Shown in pieces: positions 46,645-58,649 of a DNA stretch of 64,000 nucleotides. A model generated the notes under the pieces. It was not told where the DNA came from, made no database searches, and saw only the letters and a list, made by a program, of their open reading frames with translations. The DNA is from Pinus tabuliformis. Taxonomy: Eukaryota; Streptophyta; Pinopsida; Pinales; Pinaceae. The DNA is taken from contig CM062808.1 of assembly GCA_031772625.1 (NCBI GenBank), positions 145,244,605 to 145,308,604 on the forward strand, given 5' to 3'. Position numbers and translations under genes: made by a program. Numbering within the stretch: the stretch's first letter is position 1; each line of letters begins with the position of its first letter.

Positions 46645-46730
46645 CTGTGCATAGAGCCTTTTTGTAGCTGATTTTGGAAGCCTTCCCATGCACCCAATTT
46701 TCTCCAAGTGGGCTTGTTGGAAAGGTATAC
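46645..46730 (+). repeat. Diverged repeat unit A in the unclassified insertion
   Basis: GTGCATAGAGCCTTTTTG...GGAAGCCTTCCCATGC...GGCTTGTTGGAAA. Units B (48605-48690, GTGCATAGCACTTTTTG...GGAGGCCTTCCCGGTG...AGCTCGCTGGAAATA) and C (48804-48880, GTGCTATTGCAG...GAAGGTCTTCCTATAC...AGCTCATTGGAAATA) share its landmarks. Unit A lies on the far side of the pseudogene from B and C, as repeats in two decayed terminal repeats could. Confidence 0.55.
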
Positions 46731-47087
46731 CTGTGTACATTCCAGGACAAGTGGAATTTCTACGTTTGGTGTCCATTTGCCCCTCCAAAAGTGAGTTCTC
46801 CCAACACTGCCTCCTGTGTGGCCAAAAAGGGGCAGAGAAGGCATTTTTGAGGTGTATTTGACCCTTTTGGAGGCCCAAAACTTGACAAAAATTTCTAGCC
46901 ATTTCTAGGTATGCATGATTTTTCATGAGGAATCCAAAAACGTAGAGGTTTCCTCCAGAGGAGGTCCCTATCAAAAGCGAGCACTGGGTGGCATGGTGCA
47001 CCGGGCAGAAAAACCTGTTTTTTCCTTCAAAATTTCAAAATTGTCAAAAAGTGTGCCAAATTTCTTGAAATTTTGGATGAGGGACCT

Positions 47088-48074
47088 GCATCAAGTACTA
47101 TGTTGGACCAAGGAATCTTCAGCCAAAATCTTAAGCTTATCTTTCTCTTTCTTCCTCCTCAAAGCTTTCCTTAACTTGGCCTTTAAGGTCCTTATCCTTG
47201 CTTTCCAAATCTTGTTTCTTGCCAAATAGTGATAGGCGATGTGTCGCAACATGTCCTTCTCCTTGTTAGCCTTGTCTAGCAGCTTCTCCAAGTGCATGTT
47301 TTCCCTCTCTAGCCAAGATTCCTGATCAGCTTCAATATCTTGCTCAAACAGTGTCAACTTGATTTTCCTCCTCTTGGCTGCTTGTTGGTTTTCTCTTATG
47401 TTTTGCATCTCCATGATAGTTTGCTAGTCCTCCAACTACTTGTTCCATTGCTCAAGGTAATTTATAATCCACCTATCCCTTTCAAGGTTAAGAGATAAGT
47501 CATGAATGTTTGCTTCTTGTTCTTTGATGATTTCCTTGATTTGTGAGCTTTGGGAGCCAAAATCAGTATCATCATCCTGAGTCAAAATGAAATCTCTCTC
47601 CTAACCTTTAGAAGGCCCTTCATCATGCATTAATTGTTTACATTTGTCTTGTACCTACTTTGTTGTTGAAGGAAATGAGACCCCTTCCACCCTGGCTGGA
47701 GATAGTACTCGTTTGGCTGCTGCAAATAATCTCCTTGTGCCCTTTTGGTAAGTGACAAATACTGGCACATTGGTTGTTTGAGTCTCATGAACTTCTTGCT
47801 GATGTGAAGGCCTCCTGCCTTAGGAAAAACTAATGGGGTCACTTGAGGACTTGTGAAAACCTCATGTGAAATGAAATCATCCCATGAAATATTCAACAAA
47901 ATTAGCTGATGAGAAACCACAATCTTGATCAATGCAAGGTGATAAATGCTGTTGTACTATTGATGAGGAGGTTTTCTTTGCACAAACGTGGTCATTTTCT
48001 CAATATTCCTGCATATGAAATAGGGGATCTTCCTCATCCCTTTCATAAGCTGAATCTGTTTCCATATTTGCCAT
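47088..48074 (-). pseudogene. Decayed coiled-coil protein gene in the unclassified insertion
   Basis: From the ATG at 48074 one minus-strand frame runs 328 codons to a TGA at 47091 without a frameshift, broken by eight stops (TGA, TAG, TAA). The start is acidic (MANMETDSAYERDEEDPLFHMQEY); the middle is basic/neutral; the last 160 residues are heptad-rich and charged (IKEIIKEQEANIHDLSLNLE, then ENMHLEKLLDKANKEKDMLR and WKARIRTLKAKLRKALRRKK). A coiled coil is likely. I do not recognise the family; it is not RT, integrase or a known transposase. It could be a captured gene, or an accessory or Gag-like protein of the insertion. Confidence 0.6.
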
Positions 48075-48199
48075 TGTTTGGTGTAAAATGATGAGTCTGA
48101 AGAGACTTCAAATGAAGAATAGGTGATTGTTGTTTAAGGAATAGGACTGATGAGTAGGACTATGAATGAGGAATTTTGATGTTGGGTGTAGGTTTTTCA

Positions 48200-48400
48200 G
48201 GGAGTGATAGGGTTTGGGAATGCAGACTAGGGTTTGGGGAATAGTGGGAATTTGATAGGGATTTAGGGTTTTGGGATATGGGGGTAGGATGAGTGCAAAT
48301 GAGAGAGGGAAAGGGAAATGAAATTTTGGAAATGTAGTGGAGGGGAATGTGAAAATGATACAAGGGGTAAAACAACAATAATGATAAAATTGCAAACTCT
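48200..48400 (-). promoter_or_regulatory. Telo-box-rich leader upstream of the coiled-coil pseudogene
   Basis: The minus strand carries AAACCCTA at 48208-48215, 48228-48235 and 48264-48271 within a pyrimidine-rich stretch. AAACCCTA telo-boxes in pyrimidine-rich leaders are typical of plant 5' UTRs/promoters, which supports the minus strand as the coding strand. I see no clear TATA box. Confidence 0.5.
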
Positions 48401-48899
48401 AGACAGTTTTTATAGTGCAACTGAGCAGCAAACTAGGATTTGATTTTGCACCTATCAAAACACCATCTAGGATGATAAAATCTCTTGCAATGTCACTTTG
48501 GAATGTTTACTTACTTGTAGAGAGATTGTTTGCAAATTTGGAGGCTTGGAAAGGTAATGAAATGAGTTTTTGAGCTTAGTTGACAAGTGCGCCGCACCAA
48601 CACCGAGGTGCATAGCACTTTTTGTCAGACCATTTTTGGAGGCCTTCCCGGTGTCCAAATTGGGTGAAAAATAGCTCGCTGGAAATATTATTGAATATGA
48701 ATTCCAATCCAACTTGAATTTTTCAATTTGGAGTTCATTTAGCCTATCAAAAGTCAAATCTCCTAAGACTGGTCAAAATGTGCAAAATGAGGCTGCCTAA
48801 AGGCAGAGTGCTATTGCAGTCAACTTTTGAAGGTCTTCCTATACTCCAAATTGAGCTCATGATAGCTCATTGGAAATATATTTGTGTCTAGTTATCATT

Positions 48900-49801
48900 T
48901 TAATTATCCTTAAAGTCATTTGGCCAACCAAGCTAGGATAAATCTTGATTTTCCCAAAATCCCTTCAGAGGTGCATCAATTCTCCTGAGGCAACTGTATT
49001 TTTGACATTTCTATAAAACCATGACACTTGTGTAAAAAAGGAAGGAATTTTTTCTTCCTTGGACTATTGTGGACAAAAACCTCTCTCAGGTTTTCGAAAT
49101 TCATGTTTTCTTGCTCAGAAACATCATTTGAGTGAAACCTACCCCGATGTGTGGAACAGGGGATTTGTCAAAATGAAGTGAAATGAAAGGGATAAGGGGC
49201 TTCTAAATTCTTTAGAAAATTTTGGGTAGTAGGGAGGGATGTTAGAAAGCAGGGAAAAGTGGAATTACAAAGATTGAGTGAGGGGAAGGGGTCGAAAAGG
49301 GAAAAACATAGCCCTAGCCTAGAAAATTGTCAAATTGTAGCAAGAAACTAGGGTTTGTGCGAAAATGAGGAATTTGAGGGATATCAATGATAGGAAGTGT
49401 TTAATAAGGTACATTAAGGATAGGGGAAGGTGTATGAACATCAGGATACAAGTTTTGTTGATGATTTGACCATCCAACAGAAATTACCTTCAAAACCCTA
49501 GGAGAGGGAAATGAACCTTACATAGGCATAACTGAAGCATGAACAAGGTGTAAAATGACCCATTGGAACCTGACATGATGATGACAACCCTCTGAATGAT
49601 GGTGCACTTAGCTGAATGGTGACATGGGCTGACCTTTGGACAATTTTGAAAGCAGTGCAAACAAACCCTAGACCTAATACCTAGTGACCAAATTTTATTT
49701 GAAAACTCATTGAAATGACAAAATTTGACTTTGACACTCTGAGACCACTTTGTAAAATCAGATTTGATCATTGGAGGAAGGTTGCAAAGACTGACACTAA
49801 C
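48900..49801. other. Right part of the unclassified insertion
   Basis: No coding frame that I trust. Purine-rich on the plus strand (about 49150-49440), another TAGGGTTT at about 49347, ending GACACTAAC before the resumed gag. Confidence 0.45.
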
Positions 49802-52570
49802 GGACTGAAGTTACTCCAATTATTCTTGGTACATCCACCTTTCAAGAGGAAGTTTCATAGTTACCTAAGAACACTAGTATTGATCTTAGTGGAACAGTAA
49901 CTACTTCTGAACCTGAAACAACTCCATCAAGAGTCGATACAGAACCAATCCCAGTTCGAACTGCGGTTACATATGAAACTCCCTTTGACACTGAAGTTCA
50001 GTTACCTGTACATCTGGAATTTGAATTTCAGTATCCAGAAGTTGTTACCCCTCCAACATTTGTCACTGAAGAAACTACACCTTCTTCTGCACCAGAAATC
50101 TTTTACGGCCCTGACGTCCAACCTCTTCCACCTGGCTTGATTGCCATAGAGGAGATAGTAGAGGATCCTCCATCTACCACCCCGTTTCATTTTGGAACTG
50201 GGATTAACCTTTATCCTAATACTCCTGAGTTTGCTTCTTTTAATCCTGCTTCATTGCAAGTTCCCATCGAATCGTTAGGACAACTTTTGGATAAGTTAAC
50301 CATGTCAGAGCAACAATCAACATCCCACTCTATATCATTTGATGCAGCTGCAGTAGAATCTTCTGCTACCACACCTTCGATGTTTTTTGATACACCTAAG
50401 TCACACTTATATAGTGCATCATCTGTTCCAGTTGGTTACCAATCGCTAGTTGGAACCCACTCAGGGGTTGCCTCTACACCATGGTCAACTCCCATCTACT
50501 CGTTCAGAATCCCATCTAGTTTTTCTCAAACGGAAACTCAACAATTTGATCTTTTATATCAGTATCAATTTGGGCAGACCATTCATCAAAGACCGATCTA
50601 TCCTTTAAACACTGGAATGCCACGATATGGAGAGCAGTATGCTTACTCACAGTTTCCTCCTTTTTCCAGGGGACAACCATATGAGAGTTTTCCTTAGTAT
50701 TCAGGTTAAACTGGAGTTAGAGCTAGTGGTTGGCAACCAGTACTACCAGAGAAACCAAGGGTTGTATATCCAACACAACCAATCCAACTTGTATCCAATA
50801 TTCCCACTACACCTGTTGTTATGACTGTGCCGCAGTCACAAGCACAATCTGTTGCATCTCAACTGGTGCAAACTGTTCCTTCTTCCTTGCAACCTTAGGT
50901 TTCAAGGCAAAAGGCTCTAGTTTCTCAGGTTTCTATACAATAGCCGCTTATTTCTAGGGCTCAACAACAACCTCAGGTTAGTGTACGTTCATCTGGAATG
51001 ACCTAGCTGTACACTGGTACAGTTAATCCACAACTTGGCCAATCTATCAATACAGGGCAGCAGCAGACAGTCCAACAACCGTGGTTGGCACAATATCAAC
51101 AACCTTAATTCCAATAGTCCCAACCCCAGTATGGACTTGGTTCCCAAGCTCAAACTCATTTTGGTCAATGCCAAGCTTACCAAGGATCTAGGCAAAAAGG
51201 CTTTGTAGGTTGTGGACAACCACGTTTCCAAACTGGTTATCAACAATTGCCCTATACTAGTTATGTCCAACAACCTTACCAAGGTTACCAGATGCAGATG
51301 CCCTACACTGGTATGCAAAAACCTATGGCACAAGAAATTCCATCCTATCTTTGGTATGCTCAACCTGACCTAAATCAACAGTTTCCATTCCTAGCAACTC
51401 TTGAACTACCAGATTTGAACCAGCTCACAAATGATCCAATTGCATATGCCCCTTGGTGGCTGGAGATTCCACATAAATTGCCATCTGACATTCCAAAGTT
51501 CAATGGAAATTGAGAAGAAGACCCATCGAATCACGTAATGACTTTTCGTTTATGGTGTTCATCCAACACTTTGAATGATGATTTGATTAGACTTCGTCTT
51601 TTCCAGAGAACGCTTACTGGTCCAGCTGCAAAATGGTATATTGAATTACCTAGAGCTACTTTTGATAACTTTACCATTCTATCCACTACCTTTCTAACCC
51701 ACTTTCAGTTACCTATCAGGTACGAAACTAGAACAGAACTTCTTACCAACTTTAAACAGACTACCTCCAGTCACATATCAGACCATATTCATGAGTGGTG
51801 GCGTCGTCATCGAATAATTAAGATGTTTGTTCCTTATCATATTTTAGCTGAGTGGTTTATAAAGTTCTTATTGCCATCTATCACTGAGGATGTGGCAAAA
51901 GGAGGAGTTGTCATAGAAGAGAAATTCATTTCTCATGCCCAATATTTGGATCTGATTTATACACAATCAGTCACACTCTATGACAAAATTCCTGATGCAC
52001 CCAAACCAGCGTTCACCGTTCCACCACCTCCAAAATCGAGAAGGGACTCTCATGCCGGCGATGGCATGATCAGTTCCTCGAGCACACAAATGACAAGAGG
52101 ACCATCTGGTCAAGCTCCTGCTATTTCCAATCAAAAGGAAAATTCATTTGAAAACAATCTTACCTCTAAGATTAATGCTATGTCATCTGACAAAGGCAAA
52201 AATCCAAAGCAACCAAGAGGCAAGAAGAAAGGGAAGAATAATAAGAAGAAACAGGAGAATTCCACTCCTGAAAAATCATCTGAAACCCCTACAATGGCTA
52301 AGAAACCTCATTATCCATGTTTGATATGCAATGACAAGCATTTTACAAGAGATTGTCCACATCGATCTGAGGACTCAAAACTTTTAAAGGCTTCGAATAC
52401 ATCAGCAGTGTTGACAGATCCATTTCCGAACCCAGAAACACATTTGGTTGCCACTAATAATTCTTCCACATCCCAAGTTCTTATGTTGTCCATCGAAAAT
52501 ACAAAAAATGATGTTTTGGTATCGAAAAGGAATAAATATTACAAGAATCCATCGTCATCGAATGACTAGG
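49802..52570 (+). pseudogene. Gag, Tat element 2 (resumed)
   Basis: Pro/Ser-rich N-terminal part to about 50690 (open from 50137 to 50697), then the Gln/Tyr-rich stretch (about 50700-51360) with stops from Gln codons, e.g. TGYQQLPYTSYVQQPYQGYQ. The capsid core is open at 51538-52569 (343 codons): MTFRLWCSSNTLNDDLIRLR, HFQLPIRYETRTELLTNFKQ, HIHEWWRRHR, a Pro linker, a Lys-rich basic stretch (GKKKGKNNKKK) and an intact zinc knuckle CLICNDKHFTRDCP (52318-52356). This is the best guide to what the chromovirus broke in element 1. It ends at TAG 52567. Confidence 0.85.
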
Positions 52571-53210
52571 CTATTGATCAACCTAGTACATCGATCACGA
52601 CTTCACCATAAGTTATTCCACCGATTATTCCTGAATTAACCATAAAGTCGCCAAAAGGAGTTGTACATAAATCGACATTTAATCCTCATGCTCGAGCAGC
52701 CCAAAATTATAATATAGTAGAGGACTTGGCTCAATAACTTTCTGCTATGTTGACACTCGAGGTATTACAAAATTGTCCCTCCCAAAATCAGGCTTTGTTA
52801 TCAGCGATAGGTGGGATCGATCCTATGGATTCCAATGTTGTGGTATTTAATCATACAGGGTATACACCACAGTTACCTGCACAACTCACTTTCCTTATAC
52901 AGGTAAAATCCCTTAATAAAAATGTTCATCAAACCATTATTGACGAGGGGGAATCTACCTGTATAATGCCAATGCGTTTCTGGAAAACTCTTGGTTCACC
53001 ACCCTTGTCATGATCACCAACAACACTAAAAGCTTTCGATGGAAGAACGTACACTCCATACAAGATTTTAAGTAGCTTCCAAGTTGAACTAGGGGGCAAA
53101 ATACTAGATATTGAAGTCGAGGTCATTGATGGACTCCTTGATTACAATATTTTATTGGGAAGGCCTTGGGTATACACTATGGCTGCAGTTGTTTCCACAT
53201 ACTTTTGAAT
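52571..53210 (+). pseudogene. Aspartic protease, Tat element 2
   Basis: LLSAIGGIDPMDSNVVVFNH, QLTFLIQVKSLNKNVHQTIIDEGE: the Asp of the active site is kept (IDEG, about 52940), with Glu replacing Ala after it. Second half: EVEVIDGLLDYNILLGRPWVYTM. Stops near 52609, 52734, 53010 and at 53206. Confidence 0.75.
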
Positions 53211-55300
53211 GATTGCATTTCCCTTCAAATGTGGAATCACAATCATTGACCAAATAGCCTTCTTTGCTAATAGCTCACAAGCTACGAGAAGTATTCCATT
53301 GATACATGGAATTTCACAATCACTTCAAAATGTTGGAGTGGGTCTCCTAAAAGATCCTTCCTTGATGGGAACTTTCAACCTTCCGCCTCCATCTGGTATC
53401 GCGGAAGTATCGAGAGTGGAAACCTGCAACATGATCTGTTCACTTCATCTGAGTTTAAGAAGAGTTCCAACTATTTTGAGAGTGATGATTATTGCGAGGC
53501 GATGTTGCCAAGCCCCATCGAATATTTGTAGCAACCAATCTATTGGGCTTGTGCAGAAAACCCGAATCTGCACTCAACAGTTGTATGGGTAGATAGGACT
53601 TTAGAATATGGCACCTTTTCTGATCCTTGGTCATGTATACATTCTATGGACGAAGGAATCATCCAATCAGTGATGATAGGAGAGACATTGTGGGAAGATT
53701 ATCATCATTGTTCCTATCTTCGAGATGACGATGAAGATTATTCAAAAGAACTAAATCACCCTTCAATTGTTGATTTTTTATCGAATTTTGTACATACAAT
53801 CGATTCTGAGAGAAATCTGTCTAACATTGAAGAAACGAACGCCATAAATATTTCAACCAAACCCAATTTTGTAGAAAATATTCATGTCAGCAAATCTTGT
53901 TCTCCATCAAAACTAGATAATTATTGTGCTCTTTTTCGTGAATTCAGAGATGTCTTTGCATGGTCTTATGAAGAAATGACAGGCATTGACTCAAGAATTG
54001 TTGAACAAGAAATTAAAATATATCCTGATGTCAAACCAGTACAACAACGGCTTCGACCTATTCATCCAAAGAAAGCCGCTGCCATTAAAGTAGAATTTAA
54101 AAAACTTTTCCATGTTGGCTTCATTTTCCTTGTACCTCTGACTGATTGGGTATCAAATATTGTTCCAGTGATGAAAAAACAAGGAACAATTCGAGTGTGT
54201 GTCAATTATAGGGATGTAAATTAAGCATGTCCGAAGGACAACTATCCTACACCCTTTATCAACCAGATTATTGATGAATGTGTTGGATGCGAAATCTTTT
54301 CATTCATGGATGGATTTTCTGGCTACAATCAAATCAATATCCGCCCACAGTACCAATCAAAAAATGCATTTATATTTCCGTGGGGCAAATTTGCATAACG
54401 TAAATTACCTTTCATTTTGAAGAACATAAGGGCTACATTTCATAGGGTATTGAATTATGCCTTCCATGACATCAAACACATAGTTCAACCATATAATGAC
54501 GATTTTCCTACTCATTGGCAAAAATGGATTGGTCACCTGCAACATTTGAGAGCCATATTTTTGTGTTGTTGACACTACAAAATAAGAGTCAATCCACACA
54601 AATGTGTCTTTTGTGTTGGTTCTGGTCGACTACTTGGATTTTTAGTTTCTAAAGACGGAATTCAACTCGATCCAATAAATGTTCAGGCAATTCTTGACAT
54701 GCTTCCTCCTTCAAATTTGTTACAGATCCAGACACTTCAAGGGAAGGAAAACTTTCTTAGGAGGTTCATTCCAAACTATGCTGAGCTAGATAACGGTTAT
54801 ACACGTCTATTGAAGAAAGGGGTACCCTTCCACTAGGATCAAGTTGCGCAAGATTCCTTTGATGCTCTCAACAATTCCTTGATAAAATCATCATTAATAT
54901 ACACCCCGTACTATCAAAGAGACTTCTACATGTATCTTGCCACTGCAGAGACGACCATCGGTATTGTTTTAGTGCAAGAAGATAACGGAAATGAACATCC
55001 TGTATATTATTTAAGTCGCAATATTAATGATATAGAAAGTAAATATTCATACATTGAAAAGTTAGCTTTAGCAGCCGTTCAAGCTGTACAGATATTTCGA
55101 CATTATATTCTTCTTCGCAAAACTACCATTATATCGGATTGTAACCCTATGACATACATTTTGTCACGTCAATTGCTGGGGGGAAAATATTCTAAATGGA
55201 TAGTTATATTGCAGGAGTTTGATTTGGAATTCATCAAATCCAAATGAAAGAAATCTCTTGTCTTCGCGAAGCTACTTTGCCACCTTCCCTCGTCCTTCAA
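53211..55300 (+). pseudogene. Reverse transcriptase and RNase H, Tat element 2
   Basis: A frame open from 53646 to 54224 holds DNYCALFREFRDVFAWSYEEMTGID, KPVQQRLRPIHPKKAAAIKVE and DWVSNIVPVMKKQGTIRVCVNYRDVN (normally CVDYRDVN). Then SFMDGFSGYNQINI and the catalytic box reads YNDD (54492-54503; YLDD in element 1). RNase H: YMYLATAETTIGIVLVQED, YIEKLALAAVQA, SDCNPMTYIL (54879-55247 open). At least five stops plus a frameshift near 55290. Confidence 0.85.
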
Positions 55301-55499
55301 ATATTTTAACATCAGAAGCATCAATCTTGGATGAGTCTCTGTTTCTAATTTTTTCAAGTGATCCATGGTATGGAGATATACTGATCTATCTCCAGACCCA
55401 AGCTTTTAGGCCTAACACCTCTAGCTCTGAACAATGATGTATTCGATACCAAGCCAAATATTATCTGATCATTGGTGATACACTTTATCGTCATGGTCT

Positions 55500-56570
55500 C
55501 GATACGATTTTACGAAGGTGCCTTACGCATGAGGAGGCCAAAAAAGCTTTGAATGAATGTCATTCAGGTGTTTGTGGGGGGAATTAATCTGGTTACGCAA
55601 TAACACAAAAAATCCTAAGAGCTGGTTACTTCTGGCATCTATATTTAAATATTGCATACTTTCTATCAGAAAGTGCCATGCTTGTCGGATTTTTGATCGT
55701 AAAACCAGATTACCACCTGCACCACTGCATCACGTCATTGCCGTTGGCCCATTTGCAAAATGGAGCATTGATTTCATGACATGTAACCCCACCTCGGCTG
55801 GGGGGCATGGGTATATTATAGTCCTTGTCGACTACTTTACCAAGTAGGTCAAGTTTATGCCTAGATTGAACAACAGTGGCAAAATGGCTGCACTTTCTTT
55901 TTTCAATCATGTATTTTCTAGATTCGGTGTGTCACAAGCTATAGTCATAGATCATGGGTCGCATTTTCGCAATCACATGATGATCGAGTTAACTACCAAG
56001 TTAGAACTGTCTCATGATAGTTCTACTCCATATTATCCAAAGGCTAATGGACAATTTGAGGCAATCAAAAATGTCCTTAAGCGCATGCTACAAAGAATGA
56101 TTGGAGTCCATAAACAGAATTGGAATTTAATCCTATACTCAGCTTTGTGGGCATACCGGACCTCGATGAGAAATGCGATTAGATTTACGCCTTTTCAATT
56201 GATGTATGGTTTGGAAGCAGTCTTACCAATTCAATGTGAAATATCATCACTCAAGCTCGCAATTGACCTGCTACCTAACACTTTTGAAGAAGTAGCTCGT
56301 TTCTTGGAATTAATCCATCTGGATGAAACCCGTCGTGATGCTGCATTGGCTAACAAAGCACATAAGAAATGCATCAAGGAACAATATGACAAAAATGTTA
56401 AGCCTCGTGTCTTCTCAGAAGGTGACCTGGTCTTGCTTTACGATCAGGATTTTGACAAATTAGAAGTAGGGAAATTTGAACCATTATGGATGGGCCCTTA
56501 TGTTGTTAAATGTGTGTTGACAAAAGGAGCCTACAAGTTAGTCGATTGTGATGGGATTCCATTGTCGTAA
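55500..56570 (+). pseudogene. Integrase, Tat element 2
   Basis: The zinc domain is damaged by frame changes near 55580-55630 (RKCHACRIFDRK kept). Core: KWSIDFMT, VDYFTK then a stop; from 55857 an open stretch of 237 codons has IDHGSHFRNHMM (second Asp kept), YYPKANGQFEAIKNVLK (Glu), WAYRTSMRNAI, YGLEAVLPIQC and GDLVLLYDQDFDKLEVGKFEPLWMGPYVV. The catalytic residues are all visible, but the protein is broken. Confidence 0.85.
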
Positions 56571-56732
56571 CCCCGAAACGGGTTGTATCTCAAACGTTAC
56601 TATGCTTGATTAAGTGTAGTAAAACTCACTGTACATATGCTTTCATTACATTTTTGTGTGTTAGTTATTCTTTTAGAGTTCCAATTTGTTTAGGTAATCC
56701 ACTTCACATTTGTTGCAAATGTCAAACTTTTC

Positions 56733-57144
56733 AGAGCCATTTGTTGGGTAGGCCAACAGAGCTAGTCATAGTATGCAAAACTTATCTTTTGCAGCTTGGG
56801 CCATCTTCACTCCAAGCGGCGAGTTAGTGAGTTTCAGAGGGATATGTATTGGTCGATCGACAAACAACATCGCTGAATATATCATGTTGATTGAACTCCT
56901 CTCTGATGCCATTTCACATGTCATACGCCGAATCATTGTCAGGTTAGATTCACAACTTGTCATTCTACAGCTTACTGAAGTTTATTCTGTCCAAAACTTA
57001 GCTATTCATCGCATGTTACTAAGAGTTAGAATTTTGGAAAGACATTTTGATTTAATTCAATATCAACATATTTCCAGAAGTTTAAACACATTGACTGACT
57101 CTCTAGCAAACTATGTGTTAAATAGACATTTGCAACTTATGTAA
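56733..57144 (+). pseudogene. Second, archaeal-type RNase H downstream of integrase, Tat element 2
   Basis: AAWAIFTPSGELVSFRGICIGRSTNNIAEYIMLIELLSDA, RIIVRLDSQLVILQL, YQHISRSLNTLTDSLANYVLNRH: open from 56773 to its stop at 57142. Glu and two Asp are kept; the region of the first Asp reads ANRAS and a TAG lies just upstream, so it is non-functional. It is less broken than the matching domain of element 1. Confidence 0.8.
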
Positions 57145-57314
57145 AGAAAGCATTTCACATCATCATTTGCATAGGATTTCATCACTTAACCACAATAAAA
57201 CTCTGAAAGTCAAATAGATAGTTGTTTATAAGTTTTCACAAATATTTTGTGTCCAAGACAAAATTGGTCATCTGACCCCAGAAACTCAAAAATGAATGCA
57301 CTAAACATCCTAGA

Positions 57315-58560
57315 CTAGTTATGCTGATGATAGCAGGTCACCACCTGTGCTATGATGCACAGGAGCCTCGTCCAATGACTTAGTACACTAGTGGTATGGC
57401 GTTGTAGCCTCATGGGTAACTCATCAATCCGAACATCCTGAAAGCCAAGAGTTAAGCTCTCTACATGATCCTGCAGCTGAGCCAAGGTCTCTGCTATGTC
57501 CAAGTCTCTAAGGACTTCCCTCCCGACAGCTCCCTCCACTGGAACATCTGCCTCCCATGGGCGTGCCACAGGTCGAATTGTTCCAATATCTACATAAACA
57601 CATGAGTTTATTTAGTCTTGGTAACAATCAAAAACACAAAAAATGAAAAACTCAAAAAAGAAAAGTGTGGTCAAAACAATTTACCGATAGCGCACGATTG
57701 CTCCCCAACTAGTAATGTTAAATCTGGATTGCCTCGGAGATTGATCCCTACATATGGATATTCCACAAAAACCATCTCCTGATGATCAAACCACTTGAAG
57801 AAGGCAGATGAAAATGAGATTTGTGATAGGCCAGCATGCCTAGCCATAAGGTCTACCCATCGCTGCATCCGTGGTTCTCTCGGTCCAGGCACTCCCAAAG
57901 AAATGTTTTGTGGTTGCATGAGTGGGATTCTTTCCAAAGAAAAGGAAATCAAAATGGACCCATAACCAAAATTTTTAGTCCTTCCGGCCTTCACTTTCGA
58001 TAGTTGATCTTTCATAAGTGGAAGAACCACCTCACACCAATTGAATACCCTAGGTTCTAGGCAATCTAAAGCATGTGGCATGTAAGATCTGTTTGCTAAA
58101 TGTAAGGCCGTACTGCCAGCCAATCTAGAAAGGGTAAAGAGAATAGTCCTTAAAGGTCGATCAATAACATCTCGGATATGAATTTTTCCATCTCTACTGG
58201 GTTGTGAACCTTCTTGACAGAACTGACGGATATAATTTCGCATCGATTCGCCTCCTTGGTCCAGTCCTGATAATGAAAGAGGGGCACCCCACCTCGATAA
58301 ACCTGTTAGAAAATAAATAACCTCAATGGTGATAGGAATAGATTTACCCCTAATTAGAAACACCTGGTCAATAGGATCCCAAGCATGAACAAGATACTGC
58401 AGCAAATCCATCTGTTGTCTCATACTAGACAAGCGGAGAAACTTTAGCAAACCATAGTTCCTTAATGGATTTACTGTGCCCTGGTCATTTAATGCAATCA
58501 TGTATTGCTCTTCATGTTCTCTCTTTCTCCATGTAACAAACATTTTGATCCAATGAATAC
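57315..58560 (-). CDS. Spliced antisense gene between pol and 3' LTR, Tat element 2 (open)
   Basis: Minus strand. Main exon 58560-57685, intron 57590-57684 (95 bases; donor CG|GTAAATTG, acceptor TTTATGTAG|AT), last exon 57589-57315. From the ATG at 58543 this reads 377 codons without a stop; the join is phase 1 (G+AT = Asp, then IGTIRPVARPW). The intron and both sites are conserved in element 1. Upstream acceptor: TTTTTTTCAG at 58561. Features: LVHAWDPIDQVFLIRGKSI and TGLSRWGAPLSLSGL in the first third, which faintly resemble plant mobile domain proteins; a basic/aromatic middle; a Leu-rich amphipathic end (LAQLQDHVESL). No catalytic motif recognised. Antisense ORFs at this place are known from Tat elements. 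The first exon is unresolved: a conserved peptide ending at GTAGGAGC (58861) is out of phase with the main exon. Confidence 0.7.
57590..57684 (-). other. Intron of the antisense gene, element 2
   Basis: 95 bases, GT-AG, with the same length and borders as 39546-39640 in element 1. Removing it joins two open frames in phase, which is the main evidence that the antisense strand was once expressed and spliced. Confidence 0.7.
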
Positions 58561-58649
58561 CTGAAAAAAATCATTAGGAAAGTTAGTATCCAATTTGGGA
58601 AAAAAAACAGTTCAAAATTTGATGAAAAATAGCTATCTAGACTTCGTCT

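Larger units (their letters stand above)
45606..49801 (-). mobile_element. Unclassified 4.2-kb insertion in Tat element 2 gag
   Basis: Element 1 reads CTTTAAGGACTCAAGTTACTCC; element 2 has GGACT at 45601-45605 and again at 49802-49806 with 4.2 kb between. Shifting by one base gives ends TATTAG...CTAACG, possibly decayed TGTTAG...CTAACA with GACTC/GACTG as TSD. I find no long terminal direct repeat, so a classical LTR element is not shown. It carries a minus-strand coiled-coil pseudogene, minus-strand telo-box motifs upstream of it, and three diverged copies of a 90-bp repeat. The strand given is that of the pseudogene. Confidence 0.65.
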
